Of a stretch of 64,000 nt of DNA, positions 56,441-64,000 are shown piece after piece. The DNA lies in the NCBI RefSeq assembly GCF_014529535.1, contig NW_023503555.1, forward strand, positions 8,122,001 to 8,186,000, in the 5' to 3' direction. The notes below the pieces were generated by a model. The model was not told the origin of the DNA and did no database searches. It worked only from the letters and a program-made list of their open reading frames with translations. The position numbers and the translations under genes were made by a program. The DNA comes from Bradysia coprophila. Lineage: Eukaryota; Arthropoda; Insecta; Diptera; Sciaridae. The first letter of the stretch is position 1. Each line of letters begins with the position of its first letter.

Positions 56441-58890
56441 ATGTCTTCAATTCTGGATTTATCTGACCAATTTCTTGAGAACTTGGTAGCCGAGCTGAAC
56501 CATCCTGAACACGCAGCTATCCCAAATACTGAATTTGATAATGTGGAGGAGAATTTATATGAAGACCTATCGGATGTACTGGACTCGTTAGCCTCTCCAT
56601 TAAACGTTGCATTTCATAATGTTGATCAAAACTTAAGCGTTTTAAACTTGGACAATGACAATATCAGTTGTAGGGTTGACGGAAATATTACGGATGATGC
56701 AGAAAAAGCAGCACAGGGAGAGGTGACATCACAAGATGGTCAAAATTTGAGCCATATAGGATACATCAACCTTGACAAGTGGAGTCACAATCGGAACGTT
56801 GGTGTAGATACAATGCAAGCAGAACAAGCACCGTGCGAAATAACTTCGAAAATCGTTATTATAAACGAGTCAGGCTGTTCGAGCAGCAACATCGATTGTG
56901 AAGATGGTGGAGGTTCTATGCGAGCAGAAAAAACAGCACCAAGTGAATTAACCCCACAAGTTGGCCCAAGCTTGATTGATTTAGGATGCGTCAATCATGA
57001 CTCAGACACGTCAAGTTGCAATGTCAGTTGTAATGGAACGACGAAACTGAATTCTTTATGCGATCCAACGCTCAAGCAGAAGAAGTGCAATGCTGCATTA
57101 AGGGACGAGATACCTCCTGTTTTGCCTTCACATGTTTGCCTAGATCCGAAGAGAAAGAATAGCGCTAATGAATCGAATGCTTCCGTGTAAGGACATAGTT
57201 TGCGTTGGTAATCTCTTCACAGTCGTGATTTCAGACTATTTCAGAACCGGTGCGCACACTCTCAAAGTGCAGCATTGTGAACCCAGTGTTGGCGTTGCTA
57301 TAAAGAATCATCAGATGGAAGATGCATTGCCACATGGAAGAACTGCTATGTCTGTGGACAGTATTGAGCAATCAGAAGATGCATCGCAACTGGACGAATG
57401 TCAGGTAATGGCAATGGATCTTTTGGTAATGCTGCCTTGATGTGAGCTCCTTGAATTACATGGATGAACGATGAAGTGTTGGAGTGGGCATTTTGTTGAC
57501 ATTTTCTCCGCTTGTGATTATCAATGAGACTTTTCATCTACTAACCGCTCCTCATTTCCAGGATCAAATAATTGGAAAAAGTTTCGAAATTCCTCTGAAA
57601 AATACCGGAAAAGGTCGTCGTAAACGTAAGTTCTTCTTCTTCCACACAATTTGTTTTGCTAAAATCCGAGTCAATTAAGTCGATCGTTGTCCTCATTTAA
57701 AAGAACCAAAATCTCATACCTGTGCAGAGTGTGGCAAGCAATTCAGAAAAAAATCCGAACTGACCAAACATTTGTGGGTCCACACTGGTAAGGACAAAGA
57801 CACTTATGGCAGAATTTCTGTGATAACATTTAAACTTCCAATTTGCTTTACGTAGGCGAAAAGCCGTACAAGTGCGCGCAATGTGATTATGCTAGCACTA
57901 GAGCAACCGATGTGGCCAGACATGAAAGCACTCATTCTGGTAAGTGAAAAGAAAAGTCAACTGAGAAGACCCACTGAGACAAACTAAAATTTCCACAAAA
58001 TTTGTGTCACAGACGCGAGGCCGTTCATATGTTTGATTTGTAATCGTGCTTTCAAATTAAGCACTTATCTAGACGTTCATCAAAGTTCTCATAGTGGTAA
58101 GTGAAAATGAAGTCAGTTTCTGAAAGAGACCCACTGAGACAAAAACTAAAATTTCAAAAAAAAAAAAAATCCCAGACGTGAGACCATTCGAATGTTTGAC
58201 CTGTCATGCTACGTTCAAACGTAAACACGCTCTAACCGATCATCAAAGGACTCATAGTGGTAAGTGAAAGTAGAGCAGGAAGACATACTTCGGGCTCCGC
58301 AGGTGTATCATACAAACATGAAATAGTCATTTGTGTACCTGTTTTGGACGATTGATTTAAGGCAATTTCGCGGATTGTAGGCCGAACGAAGTGAGGTCTA
58401 CAAGCGAAAGTGCCTTAAATCAACCGTCCCAAACAGGTGCACATGTGAGTTTTCATGCAGAGGGCCGGAAACCCGAGAAAATTCGAAAAATTGCCCTCAT
58501 TTTCGGCCCCGAAGCATGAAAAACTTAATTGCGTCGAGTTGTTTATAGTGCGTTGATTCACACCAGTAAGCTTCCCCGCAAGTCATTTCCAGGTCTGAAA
58601 ATTTTATTTTTGTTTTGTGCGAAAATTTCCTTTTTCAGGAACTGAGTTCACGTGTGACATCTGCAAGAAACCATATCGGCGTAAGAAGTCTATGATGGAT
58701 CACCAGAATATTCACACCGGTTTGTTTATCGACTCCGAAAATGGACACATCGCGAAATAAATTGAAAATTTTGATTGAAGGTACAATGCCTTATGAGTGC
58801 AACATGTGCAATAAAACGTTTTACCGAAAATCCAGCCTACATAGTCATCGTATGCGCTGCACAAAAAGGAGGAGAGTAGCCGATATATGA
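56441..58890 (+). CDS. C2H2 zinc-finger protein, family copy 6, 498 aa, six fingers
   Basis: Exons: 56441-57186, 57245-57404, 57562-57625, 57704-57787, 57856-57939, 58013-58096, 58176-58259, 58639-58719, 58781-58890; all join in frame to 498 residues. The first 250 residues are acidic (MSSILDLSDQFLENL start, then repeats around QAEQAPCEITSK and RAEKTAPSELTPQVGPSL). A short basic exon (GKGRRKR) follows. Six fingers are encoded, one per exon: HTCAECGKQF, YKCAQCDYAS, FICLICNRAF, FECLTCHATF, FTCDICKKPY and YECNMCNKTF. The last ends with Cys in place of His. Internal finger exons are 84 or 81 nt and phase 1-1, with each intron inside the linker glycine codon. It is the most complete member of the family. 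The name and target are unknown. Confidence 0.8.
58320..58520. mobile_element. Foldback MITE with CTGTTTTGGACG ends (in intron of copy 6)
   Basis: The arms CTGTTTTGGACGATTGATTT and AAATCAACCGTCCCAAACAG face each other. It is of the same family as 48009-48200, but at a different point of the corresponding intron, so the two arms of the large duplication were hit independently. Confidence 0.7.
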
Positions 58891-59392
58891 TTTTTGACTG
58901 ATTTCTAACAACGACGGCGACGTACATTTTCGTTTTTAGTCAGTGTCTTCGTGCTGTCGATGGATTAATTTTGTATTTTGAATTCTGAATAAATGTCTCC
59001 TCTTCGAGGTGTTTGTCTGTCCACAAAACGTTTTGACATTGACCGTTGTCTTGTCCTAATATCTCGAAATTTTTTTCAAGCAAAATCATACCGAAATAGC
59101 AGTCGTATCAGTTATATGCCTTGAAGACTTTCCATTCATTTTCATTGGCGATTATCCAATAACGTTGAAAGGGTTAACGTTCTGATACAACAACGGAAAC
59201 ATGTACGATCAACGCAAAACTGCATAACTAGTCATCAAGTGTTTTTACGTCACTCTATTGATAGTCTTGTTTGGGTTGACACAGTTATCTCTGTAAGTCT
59301 ACCACGTCAACAAATAAAATCAAAGTTACGGCCTGATTCGTCCTTGCCAACGACAGTCAAGCCATTTTACGGCACAAAGCTTACATGGCGTC

Positions 59393-59590
59393 AATCCTTT
59401 TTTCAACGACACCCCATACGACTATGAGAGTTCATGTATCTGGAAAAAACTCCATAAGAAAGGTGCATGTTTTGGGTTTTTGATCACCAGTAGCTCACAA
59501 GCGTCGAATAATTTGTTGATTGTAGCTTTGGCTTCTAGGGATCAATTGATCCAATTACGGTAGGTACATTTTCAAAAGAATGCCTCTTAA
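59393..59590. repeat. Interspersed repeat, family 2 (copy 4)
   Basis: This contains ACGACTATGAGAGTTCATGT, GGTTTTTGATCACCAGTAGC and TTTGGCTTCTAGGGATCAAT and ends GAATGCCTCTTAA. The same elements are present inverted at 35641-35860 and 24437-24600. It cuts off the right arm of the inverted duplication exactly at the zinc-finger start codon region. Confidence 0.75.
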
Positions 59591-59735
59591 GAGCGTACAA
59601 GGGTTTAGCTTAGGTCAAGAACCAAAATTGCGCGAAAAATAGGGCATGTTTAGGAACATAATTCTCAGGATGCAAGAGATGGAATACAACAAAAAATGGA
59701 CGAACGGTTAATTTGAACCTTACTTAACAAATATG

Positions 59736-62700
59736 GGTGTCAAAGGGTGTTTCACGCGCATCGTAGTACTCCTTATGTACCATAGCCTCTGTTCACCAAC
59801 TCCTACATCCTATCAAACCCGTGGTGACACCTGTTACAGTGAGCAACCCCACGAACGATCGGGTAACCAACCCTGGTGTAGTAGTGTGGGTCACTTAGCA
59901 TAAGGATGAGGGGGGCTGTCTTCGGGTAGTATCTTAACGCTACGTATAGATAGGGCCGGAGACAGCTGGCCGCTACCAGGACGGGATAACGGCCTAGTAT
60001 GGTGGCGGATGATCTCAACAGCAGAGACAACGGCAGCATACACAATCCTAGTCAGCTGGATTACCGTCAAAAACAAATTGGTCCTCCGATGAACAGGGGG
60101 TTGGAGACGAGGCTTGCGACCTGGCTCTAGGACACATGACTGCGAGCGATTGTGGAAATCTGATTGCAACGAAAGAGAGAGAAAAAAGCGAAAGCGGAGC
60201 ACGGCCTCATTCGGATTGCTCGAGGCTTTCGGCAACGACCCGGAAACGTTTAAAGGACATGAGAATTGGATCCTGGAATGTAAGATGTCAGACTTACAGA
60301 CCGGGAGGATTAATGAAACTGACAAATGAACTCAAGAAGGCCAAAATCGACGTTGCAGCTATCCAAGAGAGCGGTTACAACCAAAATGCACAAATTTCCC
60401 GCTTCAATGGCTACACAACATTTCATAGCAGCAACAGTCGTGACCATGTACTAGGTACTGCCTTCCTGGTAGCCACGAAGAAGGAACACCTGGTTCTGGA
60501 CTTCCGAAAGGTCAGCGAGCGATTATGCGTGTTACGTCTGAAAGGCCGTTTTAAGAACTACTCCATGATAAACGTACACGCACCTCATAATGAATCGGCG
60601 GAAGAAGTCAAGGACGATTATTATGAAGCGCTTGCAAGAGTCTACGATGAACTACCGGCACACGATATTAAAATCGTGATTGGAGATTTCAACGCCAAAG
60701 TAGGCAAAGAGGAAGTGTTCAGACCAACAATCGGAAAGTACAGCCTGCACAACATTATAAATGAGAACGGCCAGCGAATGATTTTCTTCGCTGCTGAAAG
60801 GAACCTGATTGTGAAAAGTACTTTCCACCAACATAAAAGCAGGCACCTGGCTACCTGGAAACACCTCAACGACAATTTGCCAGCAAATCAGATCGACCAC
60901 CTTCTGATTAGCGGGCGACACCTCACAGACGTCATTGACGTCAAATCATGTTGGAGAGCAAACGTCGACTCCGATCACTATCTTGTTGTGTCAACACTGA
61001 GAGCACATCTTGCCCGGTTTCATAATGGCCAGAGTGAAGCTGTGAGGCGATTTGCGGAGGGCAAACTTAAGGATACACAGATAGCGAAGACGTTTGCAGA
61101 TAACATCAGCACAAAGCTTCAGCAATTACGACAAGCTCAACCAGACGATACCCCTCCCGACTGGCAATCGGTGAGCGCGGTCATCAAACAAGAAGCAACC
61201 GACACCTTAGGTTATCAGAGGCCTAACGATTTCAAGACCTGGTTTGACGCGGAATGTGCTGATGCGACGGAACAAAAAAATGCTGCACACATAGAGAAGG
61301 AAACTGCGAGAACAAGAGAGCAAAAAGCGGCGGCGGGTGAGCGCTACAAGGAACTTAGGAGGATTGAAAAACGTCTGCACCGGCGTAAGAAAAAGGAGCT
61401 TGAAGAAAGGACGCTTCTTCACCTCGAACAACTTCGTAGCACGAACGAGTCCCGAAAGTTCTACAAACAGATCAACCACCAGCGTAAGGGCTTCAATTCC
61501 CGAATGACCATTTGCAGATCAGCGACCGGCGCGTTGCTGACAGCCAAACATGATGTCCTGGAGCGATTCAAGGATCATTTCAATGTGCTATATAACGGGG
61601 ATGTTGAAGACGACGCTACCATGGATGATTCTTTTCTCAACGACGACGGTCGTAGTGTGGATGCACCAACGTTGGAGGAAGTATCAGCAGCAATATCCTC
61701 ACTCAAGAACAACAAAGCTTCCGGTCCGGACAATATACCAGCGGAACTGCTGAAAATGGGTGGTGAGGAATTGTGTAAAGTGATATACGATTTAGTCTTG
61801 CGAATATGGAACAACGAATCGTTGCCTGACCAGTGGCTAGAGGGCGCCATTATACCTCTGCACAAGAAAGGCGACAAAACGATTTGCGAAAACTACCGTG
61901 GAATTGCTTTGCTTAACACGGCGTACAAGGTTTTTGCACGAGTGCTACTCGGTAGATTAAATCCACGAGCTGAGAATGTCATAGGGGAGTATCAGGGCGG
62001 ATTCAGACGAGATCGCTCAACAACCGACCAAATTTTCAAGCTTCGTCTGATTCTGCAAAAAGGCAGAGAATTTCGAGTCCGGACGTACCATCTTTTCATC
62101 GACTTCAAGCAAGCCTACGATAGGACCAAGCGTAGAGAGCTGTATATGGCGATGAAGGAGCTGGGCTTCGAAACAAAATTGATTCGTCTTGTGAAAGCGA
62201 CATTGGAAGGCACCAGATGTCGTGTCAAGGTGCAAAATGACATGTCCGATGTTTTTGCTGTTATGGAAGGGCTAAAGCAGGGCGACGCACTGTCATGCCT
62301 GCTCTTCAATTTGGCTTTGGAAATTGCGATGAGGCGTGCTGGTATCCAAACCAACAAAACACTGGCGAATGGAACAGTCCAAATCCTGGGCTTTGCGGAT
62401 GACTTGGACATCGCCAGCCGCACACATGCAGCAGCAGTGGACACTTTCACAAATCTGAAAATCCAAGCGGAAAGAATGGGTTTGATGATAAACGAATCAA
62501 AAACAAAGTACATGAAGGCCGAGCCCGATTCGGTAGCCAATCAACAAGGAGACGTGATGAGCATTGATGAGTTGAACCTCGAGGTAGTCGACGAATTCGT
62601 CTATCTTGGTGCGCTGATTCGATCTGATGGCGACAACACGCCGGAGATACAAAGGCGAATCATGGCGGCAAGCAGGTGCTATTACGGGCTAATGAAACAT

Positions 62701-63218
62701 TTACGATCAAAGTTGGTATCAAAGAAAACGAAGTGCCAAGTTTACAAAACGCTTATTCGCCCGGTTCTAATCTACGGATGCGAGTCTTGGACGGTGAAGA
62801 AAAGCGATGAACAGTTGCTCCTAACGTTCGAGCGTAAAGTCCTCCGTACCATTTTTGGAGCAATGCGCGAAGGTGAAAGATGGCGGCGACGGTACAACTT
62901 TGAACTGAAACGTGATTTTGGTGAACCGGATATTGTGGCAGTGGTGAAAGTCCAACGGTTGAGGTGGGCGGGGCATCTAGCACGCATGGATATGAACAGA
63001 GCTCCCTCGATGTTATTCCGAAACGATCCAGAAGGGCGACGAGGAAAAGGTCGTCCAAAGATGAGATGGATAGATGGCGTCGAATTAGATCTACGGACGC
63101 TGGGAATAAGAAGTTGGCGAAGTGTAGCAGGGGACAGGGTTCGCTGGAACCGGATTCTCGATCAGGCCAAGGCCCACAAGTGGCTGTAGCGCCGGAGAAG
63201 TAAGAAGTAAGAAGTAAG
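59736..63218 (+). mobile_element. Full-length RTE-type LINE, 3.5 kb, with 15-bp target duplication
   Basis: It is flanked by TACTTAACAAATATG at 59721-59735 and 63219-63233. The pre-insertion sequence survives, inverted, at 39690-40235. The body has about 400 bases of 5' leader, one long open frame and a 3' end of TAAGAAG repeats instead of poly(A), as in RTE elements. A perfect target duplication and an intact frame point to recent insertion. Confidence 0.95.
60136..63189 (+). CDS. RTE-type LINE polyprotein: apurinic endonuclease + reverse transcriptase, up to 1017 aa
   Basis: This is the single protein that nicks target DNA and primes reverse transcription. The endonuclease begins at MRIGSWNVRC (residue 42, base 60259, the likelier start) and shows AAIQES, INVHAPH, VIGDFNAKVG (about 180) and a C-terminal SDHYLV. 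A charged linker follows. The reverse transcriptase spans roughly residues 520-800: LKNNKASGPDNIPAELL, GAIIPLHKKGDK, YRGIALLNTAYKV, YQGGFRRDRSTTDQ, FIDFKQAYD, GLKQGDALSCLLFNLALE and the catalytic FADD near 753. The tail carries RLRWAGHLARM and GRGKGRPKMRWID-like motifs (written here as GKGRPKMRW). No stop or frameshift interrupts it, so the element may be active. Confidence 0.95.
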   Translation: MTASDCGNLIATKEREKSESGARPHSDCSRLSATTRKRLKDMRIGSWNVRCQTYRPGGLMKLTNELKKAKIDVAAIQESGYNQNAQISRFNGYTTFHSSNSRDHVLGTAFLVATKKEHLVLDFRKVSERLCVLRLKGRFKNYSMINVHAPHNESAEEVKDDYYEALARVYDELPAHDIKIVIGDFNAKVGKEEVFRPTIGKYSLHNIINENGQRMIFFAAERNLIVKSTFHQHKSRHLATWKHLNDNLPANQIDHLLISGRHLTDVIDVKSCWRANVDSDHYLVVSTLRAHLARFHNGQSEAVRRFAEGKLKDTQIAKTFADNISTKLQQLRQAQPDDTPPDWQSVSAVIKQEATDTLGYQRPNDFKTWFDAECADATEQKNAAHIEKETARTREQKAAAGERYKELRRIEKRLHRRKKKELEERTLLHLEQLRSTNESRKFYKQINHQRKGFNSRMTICRSATGALLTAKHDVLERFKDHFNVLYNGDVEDDATMDDSFLNDDGRSVDAPTLEEVSAAISSLKNNKASGPDNIPAELLKMGGEELCKVIYDLVLRIWNNESLPDQWLEGAIIPLHKKGDKTICENYRGIALLNTAYKVFARVLLGRLNPRAENVIGEYQGGFRRDRSTTDQIFKLRLILQKGREFRVRTYHLFIDFKQAYDRTKRRELYMAMKELGFETKLIRLVKATLEGTRCRVKVQNDMSDVFAVMEGLKQGDALSCLLFNLALEIAMRRAGIQTNKTLANGTVQILGFADDLDIASRTHAAAVDTFTNLKIQAERMGLMINESKTKYMKAEPDSVANQQGDVMSIDELNLEVVDEFVYLGALIRSDGDNTPEIQRRIMAASRCYYGLMKHLRSKLVSKKTKCQVYKTLIRPVLIYGCESWTVKKSDEQLLLTFERKVLRTIFGAMREGERWRRRYNFELKRDFGEPDIVAVVKVQRLRWAGHLARMDMNRAPSMLFRNDPEGRRGKGRPKMRWIDGVELDLRTLGIRSWRSVAGDRVRWNRILDQAKAHKWL

Positions 63219-63233
63219 TACTTAACAAATATG

Positions 63234-64000
63234 TGTTTTCACATTTATAATATTGTTTCATTTTCACGAATATTTTTCACAATTGAAACACGTCTGCAAG
63301 GAAAAAAAATTCATGTATCTCACTTCGTTCGGGCTACAACTCGCGAAATTGCCTAAAAACAATCGTCCAAAACAGATACACAAATGACTATTCCACTTTA
63401 GGTACATTTTTTTGGCAGTACATCGAGAATAATCACATAAGTTGCTATATCAAAACCGTTTCTTATGTCACGAACCTCGAAATTATGTTTTCAATTTTTT
63501 GAAATATAAGTCTTTACTTTTAAGAAATTAACCAAAAACAATTTTGTTTCTATCACGGCGGCCATTTTGTTTTCACTATATTTCTATGATGGGAGTCTTC
63601 GATGTTAGATTTTCTATTGTTATTGAAGACACAATACGAGTTTTATTTCAATTAAAAGAGATGACGCTATAGTATTTGGTTTTTGTCCGAAGCTAGACCC
63701 TTGTGCGCTCTTAACATTTTCCCACTTAACTAAATAGCAGCGTAGTTGTAGATGGATATCCGGAGAAATTTTATAGTAAAATCGCGAGCGACAAAACTTA
63801 CTGATCCATCTCATTTTCCCTAATTGAAATTTGCTTTGTAAAACTCTCGAGGGAGTAACGAGTCAATCTTCACAACATAAAACGTTCTTGGGGTAAAACG
63901 ATAAATTAGAATCGACTTCTGTTCGCAAAATATTTTAACAAACTGTGAAAAGTTCACAGTTCGTGCTCAAAATAGTTCACATCTGTACTCGACTACGTAA
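63234..64000. other. Right flank of the LINE: segmental repeat then unassigned sequence
   Basis: Positions 63234-63735 are the inverted counterpart of 39690-40215. From about 63740 to the end I see no gene, repeat or signal. Confidence 0.7.

Larger units (their letters stand above)
52843..59392 (+). repeat. Right arm of the giant inverted duplication
   Basis: This is the reverse complement of 47216-50905, interrupted by a hAT-like MITE and by an element with 800-bp terminal repeats. Removing both restores colinearity with the left arm. The arm starts with GAAAACTTCTTTTTCAG, the acceptor side of a finger exon, so the breakpoint lies in an intron of copy 4. Confidence 0.9.

Overview
The window reads as nuclear DNA of a dipteran insect, AT-rich and full of transposons. 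Genes have short GT-AG introns, an insect-type V-ATPase proteolipid, a P-element/THAP transposase, BEL/Pao and RTE retroelements and many MITEs. A nematoceran such as a fungus gnat (Sciaridae) would fit, but that is an impression and not proven by the sequence. I assembled gene models by hand from splice signals and reading-frame phase.

Layout. 1-9.3 kb: a tandem segmental duplication carrying two paralogues of a secreted, cysteine-rich EGF-like gene on the minus strand. One is complete (4687-7729); only the first two coding exons of the other are in the window (1129-1817). The unit is peppered with foldback MITEs flanked by TTAA and one Helentron/HINE-like element. 10-13 kb: mitochondrial Hsp90, TRAP1 (minus, 8 exons, 688 aa). 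13.6-14.5 kb: a non-LTR retrotransposon endonuclease fragment. 15.8-21.2 kb: V-ATPase proteolipid subunit c (plus, 3 exons, 156 aa) with MITF/TFEB-type M-boxes upstream, followed by about 3 kb of probable 3' UTR. 24.8-31.4 kb: an apparently intact THAP + P-element transposase gene (plus, 6 exons, 906 aa) whose fourth intron carries a large foldback. 32-36 kb: a decayed unrecognised gene, a second HINE copy and a local duplication.

34.9-59.4 kb is a cluster of one zinc-finger gene family. It has complete or near-complete copies at 36345-38226, 47714-50095, 50636-52458 (minus) and 56441-58890 (plus), one transposon-broken copy at 43795-47228, and several remnants. The proteins have an acidic N-terminal region built of degenerate repeats of about 44 residues, followed by 4-6 C2H2 fingers. 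Each finger is on its own 81-84-nt phase-1 exon, except that the last finger exon also carries the C-terminus. Part of the cluster is a giant inverted duplication (47.2-50.9 kb against 52.8-59.4 kb). Its right arm was later invaded by a hAT-like MITE with 8-bp target duplications and by an element with 800-bp terminal direct repeats. Other insertions in the cluster are a BEL/Pao gag-only element, a hAT-like MITE and a truncated LINE.

59.7-63.2 kb: a full-length RTE-type LINE with one open frame and a perfect 15-bp target-site duplication, sitting in an inverted copy of a segment also found at 39.7-40.2 kb. TRAP1 and the V-ATPase subunit are ordinary housekeeping genes. The unusual part is the zinc-finger cluster with its modular exons, repeat domain and palindromic structure.
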